Assembly (NCBI GenBank): GCA_943325595.2
Contig: CALPQA020000009.1
Coordinates: 1 to 16,574 of the forward strand
Direction of reading: 5' to 3'
DNA from: Auritidibacter sp. Marseille-P8566
GTDB taxonomy: Bacteria; Bacteroidota; Bacteroidia; Flavobacteriales; Flavobacteriaceae
DNA length: 16,574 bases
Shown here: positions 6,569-13,798 of the stretch, piece after piece
Numbering within the stretch: position 1 is the first letter of the stretch
Layout of the letters: each line of letters opens with the position of its first letter
Notes under the pieces: generated by a model
Database searches by the model: none
What the model was told of the DNA's origin: nothing
Seen by the model: only the letters and a program-made list of their open reading frames with translations
Translations under genes and position numbers: made by a program

Positions 6569-6982
6569 ATGAAAATAATTATCATCAACGGCCCAAATCT
6601 TAATCTTTTGGGAAAAAGAGAACCCGAAATTTATGGGAATCTAACTTTTGAAGACTATTTTCAAACTTTAAAAAACGCCTTTCCACAGATGGAACTTGAT
6701 TATTTTCAAAGTAATATTGAAGGTGAATTGATTTCCAAAATTCAAGAAATGGGTTTTTCCTATGATGGCATAATACTAAACGCGGCAGCGTATACTCATA
6801 CTTCAATAGGAATTGGTGACGCAATAAAAGCGATTACAACTCCAGTAGTTGAAGTCCATATCTCAAATACATTCTCACGAGAAACATTCCGTCATCAGTC
6901 TTTTATTTCGCCAAATGCAAAAGGAGTAATCCTTGGTTTTGGAATGAAAAGCTACGAATTGGCTATACAATCCTTTTTATAA
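6569..6982 (+). CDS. aroQ: Type II 3-dehydroquinate dehydratase
   Basis: AroQ removes water from 3-dehydroquinate to give 3-dehydroshikimate, the third step of the shikimate pathway to aromatic amino acids. The protein is small, cytoplasmic and dodecameric in known relatives. The 137-residue product has all the type II active-site positions: Asn10 in INGPNLNLLGKREPEIYG, the catalytic Tyr22, Asn71 and His77 in ILNAAAYTHTSI, the catalytic His97 in VEVHISN and Arg104 in SRETFRHQS. Length is slightly below the usual 145-150. The ATG at 6569 opens directly onto the first beta strand. No Shine-Dalgarno sequence is present. I recall aroQ lying next to xerD in other flavobacteria; here about 3 kb of exported-protein genes lies between them. 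Confidence 0.96.
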   Translation: MKIIIINGPNLNLLGKREPEIYGNLTFEDYFQTLKNAFPQMELDYFQSNIEGELISKIQEMGFSYDGIILNAAAYTHTSIGIGDAIKAITTPVVEVHISNTFSRETFRHQSFISPNAKGVILGFGMKSYELAIQSFL

Positions 6983-7114
6983 TTCAAGCCTATTAGTAAT
7001 GTAGATTTCTTTTAGTTTAAGAAAACTAAAAAATTTCTAGTATCTTTTTTGCTTAATAAAGCATTTGCTGTTACAATTATCACAATCAATCGTCGTTCTA
7101 TACAAAACATTATT

Positions 7115-9601
7115 ATGAAAAAAATAACACTACTTTTACTATTAGCCACATTCTCCAATTTTGCACAAATTAGAGGAACTGTATCCGATGAAAAAGGGAA
7201 TTCACTTCCGTTTGTTACTATTTTCTCTTCAAACACTTATAATGGAACCACATCAAATGATAGCGGGAAATACGAATTGAACATTAAAACTATTGGAAAA
7301 CAAACCATCGTGTTTCAATATTTAGGTTTTAAAACCCAAAAAATTACAATTCTTATAGAAAAGCTACCTTATGTATTAGATGTCAAATTACTGGAAGAAA
7401 GTTATACACTAAATGAAGTCGTAATAAATCCAAAAGACAATCCTGCAAATGCCATAATTCGAAGCGCCATTGCCAACAAAAAAGAAAATTCAGATAAAAC
7501 AGGCCGATACAAAGCCGATTTTTATTCTCGAGGTATTTTTAAAGTAAAAGATTTACCTAAAAAAATAATGGGAATGAAAGTCGATTTAAATGAACAAATG
7601 GGCGCTAATCTTGACTCTACTGGAAGTGGCATTATTTATTTATCAGAAACAGTTTCAAAAATAGCCTTTGAAAAACCTGACAATTTAAAAGAGAAAATTA
7701 TTGCTTCAAAAATTAGTGGCAACGACAAAGGATTTAGTTATAATACAGCAAAATCAGCTACTTACGACTTTTATAACAACACCTTAGATTTCGATTTAAG
7801 TCTAATTTCTCCAATTGCAAACAATGCTTTCAATTACTACAAATACAAATTAGAAGGCACATTCTTTGATGAAAATAACCAACAAATTTGTAAAATAAAA
7901 GTAATTCCAAGACGCGATAACGAACCTGTATTTGAAGGATATATTTATATTGTGGATGATAGTTGGGCAATTTACGCCATAGATTTAGACATCAAAGGGT
8001 ATCGAATGAAAAATGAATTCTTGGAAGTAATGACCTTGAAGCAAAATTACAGCTACAATTCAAAAAATAAAATCTGGGCAAAAAATTCACAAAGTTTATC
8101 TTTTAATGCAGGTTTTTTTGGAATAAAATTCAACGGAAAATTCAATTATGTTTTTAGTAATTATGAATTCCCAGATGCTTTTGAAAAGAAAACCTTTGGC
8201 AATGAAATCTTAAGTTTTGAAGAAAATGCCAATAAAAAAGACACATTATATTGGAACAAAAACAGACCTATTCCCTTAACTGTAGAAGAAAGTACCGATT
8301 ATATTAAAAAAGACAGTATTTATAAGCACCGCCATTCCGAAACCTATTTGGATTCTATTGATAAAAAACATAATAAATTTAAAATATTTGATATTGTAAC
8401 GGGATATAATTACAGAAATACTCCGAAAAAATTCAACTTCGATTATGCAGGGATGTTTGATTTGAGTTCTTTTAGCTTTAATACGGTACAAGGTTATTCA
8501 TTATCTTCTGGATTTAAATTCAACAAATGGAATGAAGAAAATGGCAAAAGAACCACAATAAATACCGAAGCAAATTACGGTTTTTCAGACACTCGTTTGC
8601 GTGTTACTGGTGAATATACGCACCGTTTTAATAATCAAAACTATGCGAAGATGTCTATTTTTGGCGGAACAAAAGTGAGTCAATTCAATGACAAAGAACC
8701 AATTAGCCCCTTTATAAATTCTGTAAGTTCCTTATTTTTTAAAAATAATTTCATGAAATTATATAATTTAGAATTTGCCCAGATAAATTATGGTCAGGAT
8801 GTAGCAAATGGACTCAATGTTAGCGGAAAGTTAGAATATCAACAACGTAAACCATTATTGAATACAACGGATCATGCAGTTGTTAAAAGTACCGATTTCT
8901 ACTCTTCAAATAATCCATTAGACCCAAATGATTTTGTGAACTCAGGATTTGAAGCGCATCATTTAGTTAAAATTGGGCTAAATGCTAGATTTAATTTTGG
9001 TAACAAATACTTGTCTCGTCCGGATGGTAAATACAATATCAGAAATGAAAAATACCCAACACTTTACTTTTCTTATGAAAAAGCATTGGCGGGAAGCGAG
9101 AAAAAATACGAATTTGACCATGCTAATGCTCGATTATTTTATGATTTAAATATTGGAAACAAAGGGAATTTAGCTTTGAATTTAAAAGCTGGCAAATTCT
9201 TTAACGCAGAAAATATCGCTTTTATGGATTTTAAACATTTCAATGGAAACCAAACCCATATCGGAAGTACAGACCGTTATTTGAATGTATTCAATTTACT
9301 TCCTTACTACACTAATAGTACGAATGACCGTTACTTTGAGGCCCACGTTGAGCACAATGACAAAGGATTTATTATGAATAAAATTCCTTTATTGAATAAA
9401 TTAAAAGCAACATTGGTAATTGGATTTCATGAACTTGCCATACCAGAAAGAAAACCCTATTCGGAAGTTAGCATTGGTTTAGATAATTTAGGCTTTGGTA
9501 AATTCAAAATCTTTCGTTTAGATTATGTTCGTTCCTACCAAAATGGTTATCAAGGTGACGGAGTAGTTTTTGGGTTAAAAATACTGAACGTTTTAGAATA
9601 A
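7115..9601 (+). CDS. DUF5686 outer-membrane protein with carboxypeptidase-like regulatory domain
   Basis: This is a large exported protein of 828 residues counted from the ATG at 7115. Residues 1-18 (MKKITLLLLLATFSNFAQ) are a signal peptide. Next is a carboxypeptidase-D-regulatory-like Ig domain (about 19-100): IRGTVSDEKGNSLPFVTIFS, a GTTSNDSGKYEL segment and VFQYLGFKTQKITI. This domain often leads TonB-linked barrels. The remainder fits the DUF5686 family, with RYKADFYSRGIFKVKDLPKK near residue 125 and many amphipathic strands towards the C-terminus, so it is probably an outer-membrane barrel. There is no plug domain or TonB box, so it is not a SusC-type receptor. The frame is open to an earlier ATG at 7049, but that would place 22 residues before the signal peptide, so I reject it. 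Its role is unknown. Confidence 0.88.
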   Translation: MKKITLLLLLATFSNFAQIRGTVSDEKGNSLPFVTIFSSNTYNGTTSNDSGKYELNIKTIGKQTIVFQYLGFKTQKITILIEKLPYVLDVKLLEESYTLNEVVINPKDNPANAIIRSAIANKKENSDKTGRYKADFYSRGIFKVKDLPKKIMGMKVDLNEQMGANLDSTGSGIIYLSETVSKIAFEKPDNLKEKIIASKISGNDKGFSYNTAKSATYDFYNNTLDFDLSLISPIANNAFNYYKYKLEGTFFDENNQQICKIKVIPRRDNEPVFEGYIYIVDDSWAIYAIDLDIKGYRMKNEFLEVMTLKQNYSYNSKNKIWAKNSQSLSFNAGFFGIKFNGKFNYVFSNYEFPDAFEKKTFGNEILSFEENANKKDTLYWNKNRPIPLTVEESTDYIKKDSIYKHRHSETYLDSIDKKHNKFKIFDIVTGYNYRNTPKKFNFDYAGMFDLSSFSFNTVQGYSLSSGFKFNKWNEENGKRTTINTEANYGFSDTRLRVTGEYTHRFNNQNYAKMSIFGGTKVSQFNDKEPISPFINSVSSLFFKNNFMKLYNLEFAQINYGQDVANGLNVSGKLEYQQRKPLLNTTDHAVVKSTDFYSSNNPLDPNDFVNSGFEAHHLVKIGLNARFNFGNKYLSRPDGKYNIRNEKYPTLYFSYEKALAGSEKKYEFDHANARLFYDLNIGNKGNLALNLKAGKFFNAENIAFMDFKHFNGNQTHIGSTDRYLNVFNLLPYYTNSTNDRYFEAHVEHNDKGFIMNKIPLLNKLKATLVIGFHELAIPERKPYSEVSIGLDNLGFGKFKIFRLDYVRSYQNGYQGDGVVFGLKILNVLE

Positions 9602-9622
9602 GATTCCAAGCACTATAAATTT

Positions 9623-9658
9623 AAAAACGGATGAGAATTACTTCTTATCCGTTTTTTT
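9623..9658. terminator. Bidirectional terminator between converging genes
   Basis: AAAACGGATGAGAA (9624-9637) pairs with TTCTTATCCGTTTT (9642-9655), with one G-U wobble and a 4-base loop. There is a T-run to 9658 on the plus strand and a T5 run on the minus strand. It serves the DUF5686 gene (stop at 9601) and the CDF transporter gene (stop at 9661). Confidence 0.92.
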
Positions 9659-9660
9659 GT

Positions 9661-10542
9661 TTAGTTATTTTTGTTGCCACTGGGTTCAATATGAATTAGA
9701 ACATGTCCCAATTCAAAAATCCTTTCTCGTAAAGTATCTTTTAATAAATGTGCTATATCATGACCTTCCTTAACTGAGATTCCACCATCAACGATGGCGT
9801 GTAAATCTACGTGGTACTTCATTCCTGATTTGCGAATAAAACATTTTTCGGTGTCAATAATTCCAACGACTTGAAGAGAAACGGTTCTGATTTCGACAAC
9901 CAAATCATCATATACATGTTCGTCCATAATTTCGCCTAAAGCGGGTCTAAAAATCATATAACTATTATAAAGTATGAATCCTGATGCAAAAAGTGCAGCC
10001 CAATCATCGGCAGATTCATATCCTTTTCCTAAAAACAAAGCAATTGAGATTCCAATAAATGCAGCTACAGAAGTAATCGCATCGCTTCTGTGGTGCCAAG
10101 CATCCGCTTTTAGTGACGAACTGTTAGTTTCTATGCTTCGTTTTAACACCAATCGGAAGGAGTATTCTTTCCATATAATAATTATCCCTAGAACAATTAA
10201 TGTCCATGGTTTTGGCAAATCGTGAGGCGTTCCGATATTGTTTAAACTTTCATAAGCAATAATTGTTGCCGATGTAATCAAAAAACCAACTACCAGAAAA
10301 GTAATTAAAGGTTCTGCACGACCGTGCCCGTAAGGATGATTTGCATCTGCTGGTCGATTAGAATATTTGATTCCGAACAATACTAAAAAGGAAGAAAAAA
10401 TATCTGTAGTAGATTCTATTGCGTCTGCAATTAAGGCATAGGAATTTCCAAAAACTCCAGCAAAGCCTTTAATAATTGCCAGAGAAGTATTACCAACAAT
10501 ACTAAAGTAAGTTGCTTTTAGTGCCGTTTGTTCGCTTTTCAT
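9661..10542 (-). CDS. Cation diffusion facilitator (CDF) family metal exporter
   Basis: CDF proteins exchange protons for Zn2+, Fe2+, Mn2+ or similar ions across the inner membrane. The 293-residue product has about six hydrophobic segments within residues 10-200 and a C-terminal cytoplasmic metal-sensing domain (about 210-287). The HPYGHGRAE motif at 69-77 is characteristic. The transport site in the second and fifth membrane segments reads AIESTTDI (Glu43, Asp47) and AWHHRSDAI (His150, Asp154), which is an ExxxD/HxxxD set. Glu stands where FieF-type zinc/iron transporters have Asp, so the metal cannot be named. The C-terminal domain retains YHVDLHAIVDG and VLIHIEPS with several His residues. 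It starts 38 bp after the murA stop with no terminator between, so it is likely the last gene of the DUF493-DUF4290-murA transcript. Confidence 0.92.
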   Translation of the reverse strand: MKSEQTALKATYFSIVGNTSLAIIKGFAGVFGNSYALIADAIESTTDIFSSFLVLFGIKYSNRPADANHPYGHGRAEPLITFLVVGFLITSATIIAYESLNNIGTPHDLPKPWTLIVLGIIIIWKEYSFRLVLKRSIETNSSSLKADAWHHRSDAITSVAAFIGISIALFLGKGYESADDWAALFASGFILYNSYMIFRPALGEIMDEHVYDDLVVEIRTVSLQVVGIIDTEKCFIRKSGMKYHVDLHAIVDGGISVKEGHDIAHLLKDTLRERIFELGHVLIHIEPSGNKNN

Positions 10543-10580
10543 TAATTTGTATCGTAGGTAATTAGTATCTAGATTTGGAA

Positions 10581-11891
10581 TTATTCCCGAATAATATTGG
10601 CACCAATTGCTCTTAAGCGCTCGTCGATATTTTCATATCCTCTGTCAATTTGTTCTATGTTTTGAATGGTGCTCGTTCCTTTTGCAGAAAGTGCCGCGAT
10701 TAACAATGAAATTCCAGCACGTATATCTGGTGACGACATTGTGGTAGCTTTCAATTGTGATTCAAAATTATGACCCATAACTACCGCTCTGTGCGGATCA
10801 CATAACATAATTTTGGCACCCATATCAATCAGTTTGTCAACAAAGAACAAACGGCTTTCGAACATTTTTTGGTGAATCAAAACATCTCCTTTTGCTTGCG
10901 TTGCTACCACCAAAACAATACTCAACAAGTCGGGTGTGAAACCTGGCCAAGGCGCATCAGCAATGGTTAAAATAGAACCATCAATATCTGTTTTTATTTC
11001 ATAACCATCATTATGAGCAGGAATATAAATATCGTCTCCTCTTTTTTCAAGTGTAATTCCTAGCTTTCTGAACGTATTTGGTATTACCCCAAGGTTTTCC
11101 CAGCTTACATTTTTGATTGTGATTTCGCTTCTTGTCATGGCGGCAAGTCCAATCCATGAACCAATTTCAATCATATCTGGAAGAATTCGGTGCTCGCAAC
11201 CTCCTAAACTTGTAACTCCTTCGATAGTCAATAGATTAGAACCTACGCCCGTAATTTGGGCTCCCATCGAATTCAACATTTTACATAATTGTTGCAAATA
11301 CGGTTCGCAAGCTGCATTGTAAACGGTTGTTTTTCCTTTTGCCAATACGGCAGCCATTACAATATTTGCGGTTCCTGTAACTGATGCTTCATCCAATAAC
11401 ATATCGGCACCTTCCAAACCATCAACTGCTTCTACACCATAAAAATGGTCTTCTCTGTTGTAACGGAATTTTGCTCCAAGGTTTATAAAACCTTCAAAGT
11501 GGGTGTCTAATCTTCTTCGTCCAATTTTATCTCCACCTGGTTTTGGAATGTATCCTTTTCCGAAACGGGCTAAAAGTGGCCCAACAATCATGATAGAACC
11601 TCTTAAGGAACCACCTTCTTTTTTGAATGCTTCGGTTTCTAAATAGCCAATATTTACTTCGTCAGCTTGGAAAGTAATTGAACTGCGAGAATTTCTTTGA
11701 ATTTTAACCCCTAAATTACCTAATAAAGTAATTAATTTATTGACATCAATAATGTCGGGAATATTGTTAATTGTAACTTTTTCAGGAGTTAAAAGTACGG
11801 CACACAAGATTTGTAACGCTTCGTTTTTTGCTCCTTGTGGAGTGATATCGCCTTTTAGACGGATGCCGCCTTCTATTTTAAATGTTCCCAT
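10581..11891 (-). CDS. murA: UDP-N-acetylglucosamine 1-carboxyvinyltransferase
   Basis: MurA transfers enolpyruvate from PEP to UDP-GlcNAc, the first committed step of peptidoglycan synthesis, in the cytoplasm. The 436-residue product shows the conserved N-terminus GDITPQGAKNEALQIL, with Lys22 at the UDP-sugar site. It also has the SLRGSIMIVGPLLARFGKG block, LLDEASVTGTANIVMAA, DAPWPGFTPDLLS (the region of the catalytic Asp) and PDIRAGISLLIAAL with the PEP-site Arg. The loop that carries the catalytic Cys115 in E. coli reads PKPGGDKIGRRRLD here, so Asp121 replaces Cys (codon 11531-11529). Cys-to-Asp enzymes remain active but are insensitive to fosfomycin. This substitution is, as I recall, normal for Bacteroidota. 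It starts 60 bp after DUF4290 in the same operon. Confidence 0.97.
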   Translation of the reverse strand: MGTFKIEGGIRLKGDITPQGAKNEALQILCAVLLTPEKVTINNIPDIIDVNKLITLLGNLGVKIQRNSRSSITFQADEVNIGYLETEAFKKEGGSLRGSIMIVGPLLARFGKGYIPKPGGDKIGRRRLDTHFEGFINLGAKFRYNREDHFYGVEAVDGLEGADMLLDEASVTGTANIVMAAVLAKGKTTVYNAACEPYLQQLCKMLNSMGAQITGVGSNLLTIEGVTSLGGCEHRILPDMIEIGSWIGLAAMTRSEITIKNVSWENLGVIPNTFRKLGITLEKRGDDIYIPAHNDGYEIKTDIDGSILTIADAPWPGFTPDLLSIVLVVATQAKGDVLIHQKMFESRLFFVDKLIDMGAKIMLCDPHRAVVMGHNFESQLKATTMSSPDIRAGISLLIAALSAKGTSTIQNIEQIDRGYENIDERLRAIGANIIRE

Positions 11892-11951
11892 ATTTTTGAA
11901 TTATGAATTATGAGTTAAATGCTCTTACTATTAATTTGCAAATAACTGATT

Positions 11952-12674
11952 TTACAATGGTTTTCTGTTTTGGTTTTTGTGAATTGGGTTATTAGGTTTG
12001 CCAGTTTTGGTAATTTTAGGTTTAATAAGCGCTCCTGGCGAAGTCACTTTATTAGAAACTCTTTTGTTGGTACGCATTAAATCCGTCGTGTTCAAAAGTT
12101 CTTCTTTACTTTGGCGCATATCAATTTTTCCGTCTGAAAGTTCGTACAAATGTTCAAAAATAACATCGTCTTTTACAGTGTCTTTGTTCCAACTCAAGTA
12201 GGACTTTTTCATGTGGTTGGCAATTACTTTCACCAATGCCAACTTCATTTCTCCTTCCTCCCATTTGTTAGCAACATCAATCATGTATTTGATGTTATTG
12301 CCATAAAAACGGTATTTTGGAAAATTTTGTGGGTATTTTAATATTTCTGGTTTGAGTTGTAAAACTTCTCTTGATGGAATTGGATACGGTGAATTTACAT
12401 CCAATTTGAAGTCGGACATAATGAAAAGTTGGTCCCAAAGTTTGTGTTGAAAATCAGGCACATCACGAAGATGCGGATTTAAACTTCCCATTACTTGAAT
12501 GATATATTTAGCGGCTTTATTGCGCTCAATTGGATCTTCAATTGCGGTGGCTTGTTCAATCAATTTTTGCAAATGACGACCGTATTCTGGAATGATCAGG
12601 TGTTTTCTTTCGGAATTGTATTCTAAATTAAAAACAACATCGTTTGCTATTTCTTTTTGATATTTTGTAACCAT
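11952..12674 (-). CDS. DUF4290 family protein
   Basis: The 240-residue product matches my recollection of DUF4290, a family restricted to Bacteroidota: LEYNSERKHLIIPEYGRHLQ near residue 18, then AAKYIIQVMGSLNPHLRDVP, HKLWDQLFIMSDF and YPIPSREVLQLKPEILKYP. It has no signal peptide or membrane segment, is helical and charged, and is probably cytoplasmic. The last 45 residues are basic and low in complexity (many Lys, Asn and Pro), suggesting a disordered tail. Its function is unknown. It begins 3 bp after the DUF493 stop and is followed by murA, a neighbour order I recall as conserved in flavobacteria. This hints at a link to cell-envelope growth, but that is inference only. Confidence 0.9.
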   Translation of the reverse strand: MVTKYQKEIANDVVFNLEYNSERKHLIIPEYGRHLQKLIEQATAIEDPIERNKAAKYIIQVMGSLNPHLRDVPDFQHKLWDQLFIMSDFKLDVNSPYPIPSREVLQLKPEILKYPQNFPKYRFYGNNIKYMIDVANKWEEGEMKLALVKVIANHMKKSYLSWNKDTVKDDVIFEHLYELSDGKIDMRQSKEELLNTTDLMRTNKRVSNKVTSPGALIKPKITKTGKPNNPIHKNQNRKPL

Positions 12675-12677
12675 AAT

Positions 12678-12965
12678 TTATAGGGAAATTATACCTTTTA
12701 TTGTTGAAAGTTCAAGGTATTTGTCAATTATTGCTTCTGCATTTTGCATTTGAACGTCAATAGAAACACTAGTATATTTGCCTGTTTTTGAATGTTTGGT
12801 TTCAATTACAGCGCCCATACTATTGAATGCATTTTCTACTTTTTCTACTTTTTCTTTGTCTGAAGGAACGATGAATTTGAACAGGTATTCGGCGGGCCAA
12901 GTAGTAGTGCTGCTGTTTAATTCTGTTCTCAATCTTTCATAAAATTCTTCGGTACTCTTATCCAT
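12678..12965 (-). CDS. DUF493 (YbeD-like) family protein
   Basis: The 95-residue product has the ACT-like alpha/beta pattern of DUF493/YbeD. WPAEYLFKFIVPSDKEKVEK forms the first strand and helix, then come AFNSMGAVIETKHSKTGKYT and SVSIDVQMQNAEAIIDKYLE, with a short C-terminal IKGIISL strand. Members are small soluble proteins of uncertain, probably regulatory, role. It is the first gene of the run towards murA and overlaps nothing. The ATG at 12965 lies about 19 bp after a good -7 box. Only 3 bp separate its stop from the DUF4290 start, so translational coupling is likely. Confidence 0.9.
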   Translation of the reverse strand: MDKSTEEFYERLRTELNSSTTTWPAEYLFKFIVPSDKEKVEKVENAFNSMGAVIETKHSKTGKYTSVSIDVQMQNAEAIIDKYLELSTIKGIISL

Positions 12966-12983
12966 TCTAAAAATAAATTATAG

Positions 12984-12991
12984 CAAATATA
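12984..12991 (-). promoter_or_regulatory. Bacteroidota-type -7 box for the DUF493-DUF4290-murA-CDF operon
   Basis: The minus strand reads TATATTTG, an exact TAnnTTTG match 18 bp upstream of the DUF493 ATG, predicting a leader of about a dozen bases. No clear -33 TTTG is seen. Confidence 0.65.
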
Positions 12992-13058
12992 AGGTAAAAT
13001 TTATGAATTATGAAGTTTGGATACGTTTTTGAAATTTCCAAAAATACAAATGATTCGT

Positions 13059-13157
13059 TTTTAGCACTGATGGAAATGGAAATCCCACGCTTATTGGCGT
13101 GGATTGAAATGTACAGCAGGAATTGCATCTCCTGAAAAAGCCCGAGCAATTCGCTCC
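13059..13157 (+). other. Compact structured intergenic element, possibly pseudoknotted
   Basis: This non-coding block begins TTTAGCACTGATGGAAATGG. A hairpin CCACGC (13085-13090) / GCGTGG (13097-13102) follows, extended by AAT/ATT around a bulged C. Next comes ATTGAAATGTACAGCAGGA, where CAGGA (13117-13121) pairs with TCCTG (13130-13134). The loop of that hairpin is complementary to a downstream segment: GAATTGC (13120-13126) matches GCAATTC (13146-13152), so a pseudoknot is possible. The core (AGCrCTGATGGAAryGG, hairpin, GGATtGAAAyGtAcAGCAGGAAT, cTCCTgAAAAAGC) resembles an element I recall repeatedly from flavobacterial intergenic regions. I cannot assign it to a named RNA family with confidence; flavo-1 is one candidate. 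The plus orientation follows the recalled form. Confidence 0.55.
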
Positions 13158-13196
13158 AAATAAAAAATAAACTTTTTAAATCCGAATAACTTTAAG

Positions 13197-13204
13197 TAAA
13201 TTTG
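13197..13204 (+). promoter_or_regulatory. Bacteroidota-type -7 box for the ATPase-recQ-fmt run
   Basis: TAAATTTG matches TAnnTTTG exactly. It lies 17 bp before the GTG start at 13222, so the leader would be only about ten bases. The T-rich CTTTTT at 13172-13177 is close to the expected -33 position. Confidence 0.65.
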
Positions 13205-13221
13205 CGCCTTATATCCAAAAA

Positions 13222-13755
13222 GTGCAAAAGGAAATCATAGTTATTATTGGTGGGCCGGGAACGGGAAAAACAACGATTATCGATGGGTTGTTGGAGCGCG
13301 GTTATTGTTGTTATCCTGAGATTTCGCGGGAGGTGACGATGGAAGCGAAGAAGCAGGGAATTGAGCAATTGTTTCTCGAAAATCCGTTACTTTTTAGCGA
13401 ATTGCTTTTGGAAGGGCGAAAAAAACAGTTTTTGAATGCACAAAAAGAGCCTCACGAAATTGTGTTTTTAGACCGTGGAATTCCAGATGTTTTAGCCTAT
13501 ATGCATTATATTGGCGACAGTTACCCATCTTTTTTTGATGCGGCTTGTCGTGAAAATACCTATACAAAAATATTCATTCTTCCGCCTTGGGAGGAGATTT
13601 ATGTGAGTGATGATGCCCGTTACGAGAATTATGAGCAGGCAAAATTGATTTACGACCATCTTGTAGAAACGTACCAAAACTATGGCTACGAATTAATTGA
13701 AGTTCCAAAAGATAGCTTAGATAACAGAATTCTTTTTATCTTAGAGCAAATTTAG
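13222..13755 (+). CDS. P-loop ATPase/kinase-like protein (AAA_28 type)
   Basis: The 177-residue product opens with the strand EIIVIIGGPGTGKTT, a Walker A motif at residues 10-17 with Lys16 and Thr17. VFLDRGIPDVLAY (81-93) follows, a DRG-type motif that often sits where nucleotide kinases place a Walker B/substrate Asp. Then come IFILPPWEEIYVSDDARYENYEQA (117-140, given in part here), with a lid-like Arg133, and a C-terminal YELIEVPKDSLDNRILFI. This layout is that of AAA_28 proteins, small kinase-like NTPases related to the NadR kinase domain. The substrate is unknown. There is no in-frame ATG upstream; the GTG at 13222 is the best start because it lies just before the first strand and just after a -7 box. 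recQ follows 43 bp later with no terminator. Confidence 0.87.
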   Translation: MQKEIIVIIGGPGTGKTTIIDGLLERGYCCYPEISREVTMEAKKQGIEQLFLENPLLFSELLLEGRKKQFLNAQKEPHEIVFLDRGIPDVLAYMHYIGDSYPSFFDAACRENTYTKIFILPPWEEIYVSDDARYENYEQAKLIYDHLVETYQNYGYELIEVPKDSLDNRILFILEQI

Positions 13756-13798
13756 TTTGAGGATTATAAGAAAAACCTGAAACTTTAAGCAAAAATAA

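Noticed and set aside
7010..7031. Hairpin TTTTAGTTT/AAACTAAAA after aroQ as a terminator
   Set aside because: It is a pure A/T-rich stem with almost no GC and no adjacent T-run, so I cannot claim termination.
7049..7114. Earlier ATG for the DUF5686 gene
   Set aside because: It would place 22 unrelated residues in front of a clear signal peptide beginning at 7115.
11892..11951. Short repeat TCATAATTCATAATTCA (minus strand) before murA as an operator
   Set aside because: It is a two-copy 8-bp AT-rich repeat inside an operon gap with no other regulatory sign; slippage explains it equally well.
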